Assembly: GCF_016901135.1 (NCBI RefSeq)
Contig: NZ_JAFEVL010000018.1
Location: forward strand, 22,605 to 86,604
Length of the DNA: 64,000 nucleotides
Source: Martinezella lusitana
GTDB lineage: Bacteria; Pseudomonadota; Alphaproteobacteria; Rhizobiales; Rhizobiaceae
Direction of reading: 5' to 3'
Part shown: positions 7,035-15,989 of the stretch, in pieces
Numbering within the stretch: the stretch's first letter is position 1
How the letters are laid out: every line of letters starts with the position of its first letter
Notes under the pieces: model-generated
Seen by the model: only the letters and a program-made list of their open reading frames with translations
Told to the model about the DNA's origin: nothing
The model's database searches: none
Made by a program: the position numbers and the translations under genes

Positions 7035-8272
7035 GCAACGATGAGGGCATCATCATCGTCGGCGCGGGCGAATGCGGCGCGCGCGCAGCTCTGAGCTTGC
7101 GAGAAAACGGCTACCCGCATCCCATCACCCTCATCGGCGACGAGGCTCACCTCCCTTATGAGCGGCCTCCCCTTTCCAAGCAGATGCTGCTCGCCAAGGC
7201 AACGCCGCAGGCGCCGACCGTTCTCAGCGATATCATGCTGGGCGACCGCGCGATCCGGCATATCGGCAGCGCGTCGGCGATCGCTATCGACACCACCGGC
7301 AAGCAAGTGATCCTGTCGGACGGCCGTTCGTTGCCCTATGACAGGTTGCTGTTGACGACGGGCGCGGCGGCCAGGCGATTGCCGAATGTGCCAGCCAATG
7401 CGCGGATACTCTATCTCCGCACAATCAACGACGCGCTTGCGCTTCGCCCCTGGATCAGCGCCGACATGCATGTGGCTGTGCTCGGAGCAGGCTTCATTGG
7501 TCTGGAGGTTGCCGCATCGGCGCGCAGCCGCGGCGCAAGGGTCACGGTGATCGAATCCCAGGAGCGCATTCTCAAGCGCGGCGTACCCGAACCGATCGCC
7601 GAGACGGTCAGTTCGCTGCATCGTCGCAACGGGGTCGTGGTGAAATGCGGCGTAACGGTCAGCGAGATCGATGCCGGCGACCGGCGCGTGAGCGTCCGTC
7701 TGGCCGATGGAACCGAGGTGACCGCGGATGTGCTCGTGGTCGGCATCGGCGCGCAACCGCGCACTGAGCTCGCAGCACAAGCAGGCATCACCGTCGACAA
7801 TGGGATCGCGGTCAATGAGCGCCTCGAGACTTCGGTGGCGGATATCTATGCTGCGGGCGACTGCTGCTCGTTTCCACATCCGCTTTATGGGGGACGCCGG
7901 TTACGCCTGGAGGCGTGGCGCAATGCTCAGGATCAGGGCATCCTTGCTGCGGCGAATTTAGCGGGCGCAACGCACAGCTATCAAGCCGTTCCTTATTTCT
8001 GGTCGGACCAGTTCGACCATACCCTGCAAATTGCTGGACTTGTCGACGAAGGGCGCGTGGTCATCCGGAGAGACCTCGGCGACAGTGCCTTCATCCTGTT
8101 TCATCTCGACCACGACGAGAGGCTCGTAGCCGCCAGCGGCATAGGTCCCGGCAACAAGGTTGCCAGGGACATGAAGTTGAGCGAGATGCTGATCGCAAGG
8201 CGGATCACGCCGCCGAGAGAGGCGCTGGCGGCCGACGCTAACCTGAAATCCTTGCTGCCAAGAGCGGCGTAG
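7031..8272 (+). CDS. FAD-dependent ferredoxin reductase (MocF/rhodocoxin reductase type)
   Basis: A 413-residue pyridine-nucleotide-disulphide-oxidoreductase-fold reductase that would pass electrons from NAD(P)H to the ferredoxin encoded just upstream. The FAD-binding Rossmann motif GAGECG lies near residue 11, the NAD(P) motif GAGFIGLEVAASARSRG near 152-168, and the second FAD motif VADIYAAGDCC near 267-277. A C-terminal reductase domain follows. The ATG at 7031 overlaps the ferredoxin stop by four bases. The next gene is convergent and ends 20 bp away. Relatives include ferredoxin reductases of P450 and Rieske oxygenase systems. Confidence 0.88.
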   Translation: MSNDEGIIIVGAGECGARAALSLRENGYPHPITLIGDEAHLPYERPPLSKQMLLAKATPQAPTVLSDIMLGDRAIRHIGSASAIAIDTTGKQVILSDGRSLPYDRLLLTTGAAARRLPNVPANARILYLRTINDALALRPWISADMHVAVLGAGFIGLEVAASARSRGARVTVIESQERILKRGVPEPIAETVSSLHRRNGVVVKCGVTVSEIDAGDRRVSVRLADGTEVTADVLVVGIGAQPRTELAAQAGITVDNGIAVNERLETSVADIYAAGDCCSFPHPLYGGRRLRLEAWRNAQDQGILAAANLAGATHSYQAVPYFWSDQFDHTLQIAGLVDEGRVVIRRDLGDSAFILFHLDHDERLVAASGIGPGNKVARDMKLSEMLIARRITPPREALAADANLKSLLPRAA

Positions 8273-8292
8273 AAGGCTGCTGTTCGCCGGCT

Positions 8293-9372
8293 CTAGCAAA
8301 AGACGTGAGCAGCCCCCGGGTCGAACTCCAGATTGACATGGTCGCCGCGGCTGAGGCCCGAGATGGCCTCATGCCCGAAAGGCAACCGAACGGACAAGGT
8401 CTCGCTGGCTGAAATCTGCGTCGTCACGTGCACGTTGTTGCCTAGAAAAGTGATGTCGTTGACGGTGGCACTGAGGCCGTTGCCCGCGCCGTTGCTGCGC
8501 CCGAGCCGGATGCGCTCGGGTCTCAGCATCAGCGCGGCCTTGCCGCCGGTGGCCGCCCTGCCATGGACCGGGATGCGCTCGAAGATCGCCTTGTCTCCAA
8601 GCGAAATGGTCGCCCGTCCATTATCCGATGACAACAGATGGCAGGAGATGAAATCGCTGTCACCGATGAATTCGGCGACGAAGCGGGTGCGTGGATTGGC
8701 GTAGAGCTCCGGCCCTGTACCAATCTGGTCGATGATACCGTTGGAGAACACGGCAATGCGATCGGAGAGCCGCAACGCCTCCTCCTGATCGTGGGTCACG
8801 TAGAGGATCGTCACTTCGGTCTGCTGATGGATCCGCTTTATCTCGTGCTGGATTTCCTCGCGAAGCTTCTTGTCGAGCGCCGACAGCGGCTCGTCCATCA
8901 GAAGCACCGGCGGATCATAGGCGAGCGCCCTGGCAAGCGCGACGCGCTGCTGCTGGCCGCCGGACATCTGTGCCGGCTTGCGATCCTCGAAGCCTTCCAG
9001 CCTGACGAGACGCAGCATTTCCTTCACCCGGCTATCGACTTCGGCCTTGGACTTGCGGCGCACCTTCAGCGGAAAGGCGATATTCTCGCCCACGCTCAAA
9101 TGCGGAAACAGCGTATAGCGCTGGAACACCATGCCGATATTGCGCTTGTGCGAGGGCGTCGACAGCAGCGTCTGGCCGTTCAGCAGGATGTCGCCCCTGG
9201 TGGGGTTCTCGAAGCCGGCCAATATGTAGAGCGTCGTGCTCTTGCCCGAGCCGGAGGGGCCAAGAAAGGTCAGGAATTCGCCACGCCGGACGTCGAGATT
9301 GACATCGTGCACGGCGACGACCGGGCCGTATTCCTTGCGGATGCCTTTGATTTTCAGGAAGGATTCACTCAT
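8293..9372 (-). CDS. ABC transporter ATP-binding protein, polyamine/iron (PotA-like) type
   Basis: A 359-residue importer ATPase. Walker A GPSGSGKST near 39-47, Q-loop in VFQRYTLFPHLSV, signature SGGQQQR near 137, Walker B LLMDEPLSALD near 157-167 and the His switch VTHDQ are all present. A TOBE-like C-terminal regulatory domain follows (LRPERIRLG). It is the last gene of the minus-strand unit and its start overlaps the permease stop (ATGA). The set binding protein, two permeases, ATPase is the CUT-like Pot layout for polyamines, but relatives also import opines and other amines. Confidence 0.92.
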   Translation of the reverse strand: MSESFLKIKGIRKEYGPVVAVHDVNLDVRRGEFLTFLGPSGSGKSTTLYILAGFENPTRGDILLNGQTLLSTPSHKRNIGMVFQRYTLFPHLSVGENIAFPLKVRRKSKAEVDSRVKEMLRLVRLEGFEDRKPAQMSGGQQQRVALARALAYDPPVLLMDEPLSALDKKLREEIQHEIKRIHQQTEVTILYVTHDQEEALRLSDRIAVFSNGIIDQIGTGPELYANPRTRFVAEFIGDSDFISCHLLSSDNGRATISLGDKAIFERIPVHGRAATGGKAALMLRPERIRLGRSNGAGNGLSATVNDITFLGNNVHVTTQISASETLSVRLPFGHEAISGLSRGDHVNLEFDPGAAHVFC

Positions 9373-10169
9373 GATTTCAGAACCTTGCGTACGATCGCGG
9401 CCAGCGCCATCAAAGTGACCGTCAACAGAATGAGAAGTGTGGAGGCGGCAGCCACGACCGGGGTGAGATCCTGCCGCAGCGTCGTCCAGACCTTGACCGG
9501 CAGTGTCTGCAGCGTCGGGCTCGCCATGAAGATCGCCACGACCACCTCGTCCCAGGATGTCAGGAACGAGAAAACGGCCGCGGAGAAGAGCCCGTGACTT
9601 ATGGCGGGCAACGTTACCCGGATCTTTGCCTCAAGCGGCGAAGCACCACAGAGCACGGCCGCATCCTCGATGGACTTGTCGAAGCCCTCGAGCGCGCTGG
9701 AGATCGATAGGATGGAAAAAGGTAGCGCCAGAACGAGGTGGGAAAGGACGAAGCCTACCAGGGTTCCGCCGAGCCCTATCCGCAGGAAAAAGGCATAGAG
9801 GGCAACGGCAAAGACAACGACCGGAAGGATCATCGGCGTCAGGAACAGTGCTTTCAGCGCATCGCGAAACAGAAACTTGCCGCGCACGAGGCCGAATGAC
9901 GTCACCAGCCCGAGCACGACCGAAAGCACCGTGACGATTGCCGCGATCCGAAAGCTCGTCCAGGCGGACTCCAGCCATTGCGGATCGGAAAACAGCTCCC
10001 CATACCAGCGCAGCGTCCAGCCCGGCGGCGGAAAGATCAGCCATTGCGACGAGCCGAATGACAGTGCCGCGATGAAGAGGATCGGCAGCAGCAGAAAGGC
10101 AGCTGTCAGAACGGTGATGGTGAGAAGCACATATTTCCACCAGCCGAGTTGCCCGAAATTCAACAGCAT
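9369..10169 (-). CDS. ABC transporter permease (PotC-like)
   Basis: A 266-residue inner-membrane permease with about six helices. The cytoplasmic coupling loop EAA-like motif is seen in EDAAVLCGASPLEAKIRVTLP. The start at 10169 follows GAGGG and begins one base after the upstream permease's stop codon, so the two are tightly coupled. It pairs with the permease at 10171 and the ATPase at 8293. The longer in-frame reading up to 10250 is inside the neighbouring permease and is discarded. Confidence 0.9.
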   Translation of the reverse strand: MLLNFGQLGWWKYVLLTITVLTAAFLLLPILFIAALSFGSSQWLIFPPPGWTLRWYGELFSDPQWLESAWTSFRIAAIVTVLSVVLGLVTSFGLVRGKFLFRDALKALFLTPMILPVVVFAVALYAFFLRIGLGGTLVGFVLSHLVLALPFSILSISSALEGFDKSIEDAAVLCGASPLEAKIRVTLPAISHGLFSAAVFSFLTSWDEVVVAIFMASPTLQTLPVKVWTTLRQDLTPVVAAASTLLILLTVTLMALAAIVRKVLKS

Positions 10170-10170
10170 C

Positions 10171-11043
10171 TCAGCGCCCTCCCGTATTCTGCACGCCGAA
10201 CAACCGCAGTTGGACCGCGTAGAGCGAAAGCGTAACGACAAGCAGGACAAAGGCCGCCGCTCCGCCCATGCCCCAATTGACGAGGGATTGAACGAACTGG
10301 GCGATGAGTTCCGCCAGCATCATGTTCGCCGTGCCGCCGAGCAGCGACGGGGTAACGTAATAGCCGAGCGACATGACGAAGACCATCAGCGCACCAGCCA
10401 TCATGCCGGGAGCCGCGAGCGGAAGGAGAACGCGAGTTAGGCATTGCCAACGGCTCGCGCCACAGAGAGCGGCCGCCTGCAACACCGCCGGATCAATCTT
10501 CTTAATGACGCCGTAGAGCGGCAGGATGATGAAGGGCAGCATGATATAAGTCATGCCGATCGTGACGCCAGTCAGGTTGTTGACGAGCGCCAGAGGCTTG
10601 TCGATCAGCCCCATACCAACAAGCATCTTGTTGATCAGCCCGGTCCGCTGCAGCAGCACCATCCAGGCGTAGGTCCGGGCAAGCAGATTGGTCCACATTG
10701 ACAGGAGCAGGATTGCAAATACCAGCGAGGCCAGTCTCGCAGGCATGATCGCCAGCGTCCAGGCGACGGGAAAGCCGATCAGCAACGATATGATGGTGAC
10801 CAGGCCGGAGACGATGAAGGTATTGGCGAAGATTTTCAAATAGGTCGCGGATCCGAGCAGCTCGGCGTAGTTGCCAAGCCCGATCCTAGGCTCCATCACG
10901 CTGCGCAGGAGAAGTGCTACGACCGGAAAGGCGAAAAAGATCGCAATGAAGATCAGCGCCGGCGCCACCTGTCCAAAACCGGTGGACTTCGCCGCCTTGC
11001 GCGTCGGTGCGGTTTCGCCCGCAACGTCCATATATGTCGACAT
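10171..11043 (-). CDS. ABC transporter permease (PotB-like)
   Basis: A 290-residue inner-membrane permease. A short cytoplasmic N-terminus precedes the first helix (APALIFIAIFFAFPVVALLL), and the EAA-like loop is LQAAALCGASRWQCLTRVLLP. The ATG at 11043 has AAAGGA upstream. A strong stem-loop at 11115-11140 lies between this gene and the binding-protein gene, so the permeases are likely made at lower level than the binding protein. Confidence 0.9.
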   Translation of the reverse strand: MSTYMDVAGETAPTRKAAKSTGFGQVAPALIFIAIFFAFPVVALLLRSVMEPRIGLGNYAELLGSATYLKIFANTFIVSGLVTIISLLIGFPVAWTLAIMPARLASLVFAILLLSMWTNLLARTYAWMVLLQRTGLINKMLVGMGLIDKPLALVNNLTGVTIGMTYIMLPFIILPLYGVIKKIDPAVLQAAALCGASRWQCLTRVLLPLAAPGMMAGALMVFVMSLGYYVTPSLLGGTANMMLAELIAQFVQSLVNWGMGGAAAFVLLVVTLSLYAVQLRLFGVQNTGGR

Positions 11044-11114
11044 GGCAATCCTTTCCCACCGTGGGCACCGGCAGGCAGCCATAGCCGCCATGCAGGCCCG
11101 CACCTCGTATTGCC

Positions 11115-11140
11115 GCACCGCGGACCGATGTCCGCGGTGC
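11115..11140 (-). promoter_or_regulatory. Intercistronic stem-loop after the binding-protein gene
   Basis: GCACCGCGGAC (11115-11125) and GTCCGCGGTGC (11130-11140) are exact reverse complements with a 4-base loop CGAT. It lies 20 bases beyond the binding-protein stop and about 70 bases before the permease start. Such hairpins commonly protect the upstream message or partly stop transcription so that binding protein exceeds membrane components. The role is inferred from position. Confidence 0.7.
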
Positions 11141-11160
11141 TGTTGTCAGTTTCCTGGGGC

Positions 11161-12171
11161 TTACTGCGCCTGCCAGGCGTACCACTTCTTGCCGATGGCA
11201 TCGCGGTTTTCGGCCCAATAGTTCATATCGGCATTCACCTGGCCGGCGGTCTGCTGGTCCGGCAGGGTCTTTGCCGTTTCGGGATCCATCAGCTTGGCCG
11301 AGCCGAGATTGATCGGCGCGTATCCGGTGGCCTTTGCCAGATCGGCCTGTTGTTGCGCCGATGTTGCAAGCGCGATGAACTTCATCGCCGCTTCCATGTT
11401 CGGAGCGCCCTTGGGAATGACGAGGGAATCGGCTGCCGTGATGTTCTGGCTCCACGACGTCTCGGTCTTGACGCCGCTATTGGCGAGCGCGGTCATGCGG
11501 CCGTTCCAGAGGCTGCCGAAGGGCGCTTCGGCCGATGCGACCAGCTGCTGAGACTGCGCGCCGCTCGACCACCAGACGATATCGGACTTGATCGTGTCGA
11601 GCTTCTTGAAGGCGCGGTCGAGATCGAGCGGATAGAGTTTATCGGCGGGAACACCGTCGGCCAGCAAAGCGGCTTCGATCACGCCCGGAGCCGACCACTT
11701 GTAGAAAGTGCGCTTGCCCGGAAACTTCTTCGCGTCGAAGAGATCGGCCCAGGTCTTCGGGCAGGCACTGACAGCATCCGCATTGCAGCCGATCACGAAG
11801 GAATAATAGAAGCTGCCGACGGAATAATCGCTGACGAAACGCGGATCGAGCTTGGATTTGTCGATGACGGAGAAATCGAGTTTCTCCAGCAGGCCGCTCT
11901 TGCCAGCCTGTGCGGCGTAGTCGCCCTCGACGTCGACTACGTCCCAGGTCACGCGAGCGGCCTCGACCATGGCTTTCAGCTTGCCGTAATCAGTCGGGCC
12001 GTCCTGCATGACGCCGATGCCGGTCTTTTCGGTGAATTGGTTCGCCCAGGCGACCTTCTGCGCATCCTGCGTCGTTCCTCCCCAGCTCGTGAAGACCATG
12101 GTATCGGCCTTGGCGGGCATGCATGCGGCCATCATTGCGGCAAAGGCCGCGAGTGCAATTTTTGCTTTCAT
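11161..12171 (-). CDS. Periplasmic binding protein, polyamine/spermidine (PotD-like) family
   Basis: A 336-residue solute-binding protein. The signal peptide (KIALAAFAAMMAACMPAKA) is cut before DTMVFTSWGGTTQDAQ, the typical start of the PotD/iron-type SBP_bac family. Further marks are DGPTDYGKLKAMVEA, WDVVDVEGDYAAQAGKSGLLEKLDFS and YSFVIGCNADAV. It is made in the same unit as a flavin monooxygenase system, so its ligand is probably the substrate those enzymes degrade, likely an amine or N-heterocycle. The start has AAGGGAA close upstream. Confidence 0.88.
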   Translation of the reverse strand: MKAKIALAAFAAMMAACMPAKADTMVFTSWGGTTQDAQKVAWANQFTEKTGIGVMQDGPTDYGKLKAMVEAARVTWDVVDVEGDYAAQAGKSGLLEKLDFSVIDKSKLDPRFVSDYSVGSFYYSFVIGCNADAVSACPKTWADLFDAKKFPGKRTFYKWSAPGVIEAALLADGVPADKLYPLDLDRAFKKLDTIKSDIVWWSSGAQSQQLVASAEAPFGSLWNGRMTALANSGVKTETSWSQNITAADSLVIPKGAPNMEAAMKFIALATSAQQQADLAKATGYAPINLGSAKLMDPETAKTLPDQQTAGQVNADMNYWAENRDAIGKKWYAWQAQ

Positions 12172-12227
12172 GTTCCCTTGTCCTTGTTTTTGCAGTCTTT
12201 CAGGTCATGCCTTATGCGGCCGCCCGC

Positions 12228-12542
12228 TCACCCCGCGGGAGAAAAGCTGGCCGGCTTCATAATCTTGTTTTCCGCCACCTCGATCAGATCGCGAATCCTG
12301 GGCAGGAAGGCTTGCCACTCCGGGTCAGCAGCCAGTCGCTGGCGCCGCGCCTCGCGATCGTCGAGGCTCGCATAGGCCCAGATATGGACGATCTCGTTGA
12401 TCGTGCCGATCTCCGAATAGAAATAGCCGACCAGATTGCCGAGATGGGCTTTCTGGATGGCAATTCCCTCCTCCTCGACGACCTTCAGATATTGCGGGAT
12501 CGTGCCGTTCTTCAGCCTATAGGTGCGGATCTCGTAGAACAT
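12228..12542 (-). CDS. NIPSNAP family protein
   Basis: A 104-residue dimeric alpha/beta-barrel protein. The NIPSNAP signature is at the start: FYEIRTYRLKNGTIPQYL, then LVGYFYSEIGTINEIVHIWAYASLDDREARRQRL. Bacterial members sit in many aromatic and amine catabolic operons but seldom have a proven reaction. I prefer the ATG at 12542, which has GAGGTGA six bases upstream; a GTG at 12551 overlapping the dehydrogenase stop is an alternative. It lies between the aldehyde dehydrogenase and the transporter genes. Confidence 0.87.
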   Translation of the reverse strand: MFYEIRTYRLKNGTIPQYLKVVEEEGIAIQKAHLGNLVGYFYSEIGTINEIVHIWAYASLDDREARRQRLAADPEWQAFLPRIRDLIEVAENKIMKPASFSPAG

Positions 12543-12547
12543 CGGCG

Positions 12548-14011
12548 TCACCTCATGACGAAGGGATCGGGGATCGGATCATCTGACGTGCGCAACCAGA
12601 TCGTCTTGGTGCGGGTGTAGTCGAGGGCCGCCGCAAGCCCGCCTTCCCTGCCCTGCCCGGAAAGACGGAAGCCGCCGAACGGCGCGATCGGCGATACCGC
12701 GCGATAGGTGTTGACCCAGACGACACCGGCGCGAATGCCTTTCATGAGACGATGAGCGCGCGTCAGATTCTGGGTGAAGACACCGGAAGCCAGTCCATAG
12801 CGGGTATCGTTGGCAAGCTTCAGGGCCTCGGCCTCGGTCTCGAAGGAGACGACGGACAGAACCGGGCCGAAGAATTCCTCGGCAAGCGACGGCGAAGTGA
12901 CGCCGTCGCAATCCAGGATCGTCGGCTGGAAATAGTAGCCGTCGCCATCCAGTTTTTGGCCGCCAGTGACGAGACGTGCGCCGCTTTGAACGGATTTGTC
13001 GACGAGTGCCGCGACGTGATCCTGCTGACGCTTCGTGGCAAGCGGGCCGACTTCGGTCGCCATTTCGAGCGGAGGGCCGATACGGATCGCCTCGGCCTTG
13101 CGCTTGATGATGGACAGGAAAGCATCCTTGACGCTGCGCTCGACAATCAGGCGGGAGCCGGCAACGCAGCTTTGTCCCGTCGCTGCGAAGATGCCGGCAA
13201 CCTGGGCATTGGCAGCACTTTCGAGATCGGCATCGGCAAAGACGATGAAGGGCGATTTGCCGCCGAGTTCCAGGGATGTCGAGGCAAGGTTTTCCGCCGA
13301 ATTGCGCACGACATGGCGTGCCGTCTCCGGGCCGCCGGTAAAGGCAATATGCACGACTTTCGGATGCCGCCCGAGAGCGGCGCCGCAAGATGGCCCGAAG
13401 CCGGTGATGATGTTGACGACGCCGGCCGGAAAGCCTGCTTCATGAACAAGGCGGGCAAATTCCAGAAGCGGCGCAGGCCCATCCTCCGATGCCTTGACGA
13501 CCATGGTGCAGCCGGCCGCCAATGCCGGGCCGATCTTGACGGCCGACAGGAAGAGCTGGCTGTTCCACGGCACCATCATGGCGACGACGCCGATCGGCTC
13601 GCGGCGAAGCCAGACATCCATATCGGGCTTGTCGATCGGCAGGTAGGATCCCTCGATCTTGTCGGCGAGGCCGGCATAGTAGCGATAGTAATCGGCGACA
13701 TAGGCGATCTGCGCCGAGGTCTCGCGAATGATCTTGCCGGTGTCGCGCGTTTCCAGTTCGGCGAGCTTTTGGGCATTCGCAGCAACGAGATCGGCGAGCT
13801 TGTAGAGCAGCTTGCCGCGCTGCGTCGCCGTCGTCTTGGCCCAGGGTCCGTCGTAAAGAGCCTTCTCAGCCGCATTGACCGCGCGGTCGACATCGCTTTC
13901 ACGCGCCTCCGGCATGTCTGCCCAAACATCGCCTGTTGCAGGATCGATACTTTGGAAACGGGCTTCCCCGTCCAGAAACTCGCCATCGATATAATACTGG
14001 AAGCGCTGCAT
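12548..14011 (-). CDS. NAD(P)-dependent aldehyde dehydrogenase
   Basis: A 487-residue class 3-like aldehyde dehydrogenase. The general-base Glu is in LELGGKSP near 253-260 and the catalytic Cys in GQSCVAGSR near 287; the cofactor-binding FTGGPETARHV and the C-terminal EEFFGPV motif are present. It would oxidise an aldehyde released by the monooxygenase/hydrolase steps encoded upstream to the carboxylic acid. It starts five bases after the LLM monooxygenase gene. The length is full for the family. Confidence 0.93.
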   Translation of the reverse strand: MQRFQYYIDGEFLDGEARFQSIDPATGDVWADMPEARESDVDRAVNAAEKALYDGPWAKTTATQRGKLLYKLADLVAANAQKLAELETRDTGKIIRETSAQIAYVADYYRYYAGLADKIEGSYLPIDKPDMDVWLRREPIGVVAMMVPWNSQLFLSAVKIGPALAAGCTMVVKASEDGPAPLLEFARLVHEAGFPAGVVNIITGFGPSCGAALGRHPKVVHIAFTGGPETARHVVRNSAENLASTSLELGGKSPFIVFADADLESAANAQVAGIFAATGQSCVAGSRLIVERSVKDAFLSIIKRKAEAIRIGPPLEMATEVGPLATKRQQDHVAALVDKSVQSGARLVTGGQKLDGDGYYFQPTILDCDGVTSPSLAEEFFGPVLSVVSFETEAEALKLANDTRYGLASGVFTQNLTRAHRLMKGIRAGVVWVNTYRAVSPIAPFGGFRLSGQGREGGLAAALDYTRTKTIWLRTSDDPIPDPFVMR

Positions 14012-14016
14012 GGGTT

Positions 14017-15057
14017 TTACTCCGCAAATGCCGGCATGACCTCGGCGATGAAGCGTTCGAGCGAGGCTTTCTTGCGCTCGAAGGACATACCGGTGTCGAT
14101 CCAGAAGGAATATTCATCATAGCCCATCGCCTGATAGGCCTTCAGCCGCGCAATCACGGTTGCGGCGTTGCCGACGACATTGTTGCTGCGCATGACCGTA
14201 TCTGACAGCATGGCATTCGCCCTTATATCCTCATCAGGAATGCGCTCGATCAGGCCCTGATGGACCGGCTTCTCGTTCTTGAACCAGGCGAAGAAGTAGT
14301 TGTAGTAGACGCTGAGCTCATGGGCGGCCTCAGCGATATCCGCTTCCGACGAGCCGACATAGGTATGGCGCAGCAGCATGATCTTCGGCCTGTTGATATC
14401 AGGGTTCTTGGCGCAGGCGTCGTTGAAGCGCCCCATCAGCGCCTCAACTTCGTCATCCCCCTGCCAGAGGGGTGTCACCTGAACATTGCAGCCGTTGGCG
14501 ACGGCGAATTCATGCGAGTTCGGATCGCGGGCGGCGACCCATATCGGAGGGTTAGGCTCCTGTAGCGGCTTCGGCGCCGAGGTGGTGGCGGGGAATTTGA
14601 AGAATTCGCCTTCATGGGCATAGTCGCCCTTCCAAATGCCTTTGATCGCAGGGATCAATTCGCGCATGCGCTGGCCGGCACCCCAGGCGTCAAGACCCGG
14701 CAATAGACGCTCATATTCGAAAGAATAGGCGCCGCGGGCGATACCGATATCGAGCCTGCCGTCGCAGATGATGTCGGCCATGGCCGCTTCGCCGGCAAGC
14801 TTGATCGGGTGCCAGAAGGGAGCGATCACCGTCCCCGTTCCCAGTCTCGCCCGCGAGGTGCGGCGCGCCAGATCGGCGATCGTCACGAAGGGATTGGGCG
14901 CAATGGTAAAATCCATGCCGTGATGCTCGCCCGTCCAGATGGCGTGCATGCCGCCCTTGTCGGCAATTTCGCAGAGCGCGACGAACTCGTCGTAGAGGCT
15001 CTTGTGGCTCTGGCTCGCATCGAGGCGTTCCATGTGAACGAAGAGAGAGAATTTCAT
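14017..15057 (-). CDS. LLM-class flavin-dependent monooxygenase
   Basis: A 346-residue bacterial-luciferase-like TIM-barrel monooxygenase that uses reduced flavin and O2. Family features are MKFSLFVHMER at the start, the EHHG motif (WTGEHHGMDF), and GTGTVIAPFWHPIKLAGEAAMADIICDGRLDIGIARGAYS split over the flavin pocket. The flavin reductase needed for it is the gene immediately upstream, with an ATGA overlap (15054-15057), so this is a two-component oxygenase. RutA and alkanesulfonate monooxygenases are relatives. Neighbouring hydrolase, AA_synth and aldehyde dehydrogenase genes suggest it opens a nitrogen-containing substrate. Confidence 0.9.
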   Translation of the reverse strand: MKFSLFVHMERLDASQSHKSLYDEFVALCEIADKGGMHAIWTGEHHGMDFTIAPNPFVTIADLARRTSRARLGTGTVIAPFWHPIKLAGEAAMADIICDGRLDIGIARGAYSFEYERLLPGLDAWGAGQRMRELIPAIKGIWKGDYAHEGEFFKFPATTSAPKPLQEPNPPIWVAARDPNSHEFAVANGCNVQVTPLWQGDDEVEALMGRFNDACAKNPDINRPKIMLLRHTYVGSSEADIAEAAHELSVYYNYFFAWFKNEKPVHQGLIERIPDEDIRANAMLSDTVMRSNNVVGNAATVIARLKAYQAMGYDEYSFWIDTGMSFERKKASLERFIAEVMPAFAE

Positions 15058-15989
15058 GCTCGTGCCACCTTCGTCGAGACCGGGCGGACCGTGCCAGAGG
15101 TCTCATCTCCAAAATAAACGCCGAAATTGCCGATCTGGTTTTCCAGTGCGAAGCGAGCGACGATATCGGCTGTCGAACTCGTCTTGAAGCGGGTTTTGGT
15201 CAAGGCGTCCGGCTTGAAGAACCTGCCCTCGCGTGGCTCGCCTTGCGAGGCGAAGGCGCGGTAGACGATGTGATGCTTGCCATCGCTTTTGCCTTCATAG
15301 ACCGAATAGAGAAAGCCGATCGTCACCGAAAGCCCGGTCAGCTCTTGAAGGTAGCTGCCCAGAATCTCGGTTGGGCTACCTTCCCTGCCCTCGCAGCTCG
15401 GCAGTGTGAGGATGTCTTCTCCGAGCAGCAGGATCTCGCCATCGCGCTCCAGAACGGCGCCGAGCTCGATATTGCCCTCGGTCGCGGCCGAAACCGCCTT
15501 GCTCGCAAGGATCGGCGTGAAGTAGCCGCCGCGAGCATAACCCAATCCATTGCGGCCGCTGTTGTGGAAGGAGGCGATGCGTCCCATGAGAATAACATGG
15601 TCGCCGGCATCGGTGACCTGCTCCATACCGCATTCGAACCAGGCGGCAACGTCGGCAAGGATCGGACAGCCGTCGGCGCCGGCATCCCATTCGACGGTTG
15701 CGAACCTGTCTTCAACCGGGCGCGCGAAGGTGTTGGAGATATCTTTCTGCGCTTCCGACAGAACATTGATAGCGAAATGCTTCGCGCTCGTCATGGTCGC
15801 GAAGTTGCGCGAGGTCTTCGCCAGGCAGACCAGAAGCAGCGGCGGATCGAGCGAGACTGAGGTGAAGGAGTTCGCCGTGAAGCCGATCGGCAGACCCGCC
15901 TGATCGTGCGCCGTGACGACCGTGACGCCGGTCGGAAATGCGCCGAAGGCGTCGCGCAGCGCCCTTGCATCGATATGTTGCGCCGTCAT
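15054..15989 (-). CDS. Flavin reductase fused to a degenerate Nudix-like domain
   Basis: A 311-residue protein. Residues 1-165 are a RutF/HpaC-type NAD(P)H:flavin reductase: FGAFPTGVTVVTAHD, IGFTANSFTSVSLDPPLLLVCL and the late GYARGGYFTP. Residues ~170-300 form an extra domain resembling Nudix: GAVLERDGEILLL, then LPSCEGREGSPTEILGSYL followed by QELTGLSV, at the place of the Nudix box, but the catalytic REXXEE is missing (GSYLQELT). It would supply reduced FMN to the LLM monooxygenase, while the inactive Nudix fold may bind a nucleotide or the flavin. Start at 15989 chosen for GGGAGGA six bases upstream; it overlaps the hydrolase stop (ATGA). Confidence 0.85.
   Translation of the reverse strand: MTAQHIDARALRDAFGAFPTGVTVVTAHDQAGLPIGFTANSFTSVSLDPPLLLVCLAKTSRNFATMTSAKHFAINVLSEAQKDISNTFARPVEDRFATVEWDAGADGCPILADVAAWFECGMEQVTDAGDHVILMGRIASFHNSGRNGLGYARGGYFTPILASKAVSAATEGNIELGAVLERDGEILLLGEDILTLPSCEGREGSPTEILGSYLQELTGLSVTIGFLYSVYEGKSDGKHHIVYRAFASQGEPREGRFFKPDALTKTRFKTSSTADIVARFALENQIGNFGVYFGDETSGTVRPVSTKVARA

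Noticed and set aside
11110..12375. Plus-strand frame of 421 codons opposite the PotD-like gene
   Set aside because: Antisense to a binding protein with signal peptide and family motifs; the translation shows no family signature.
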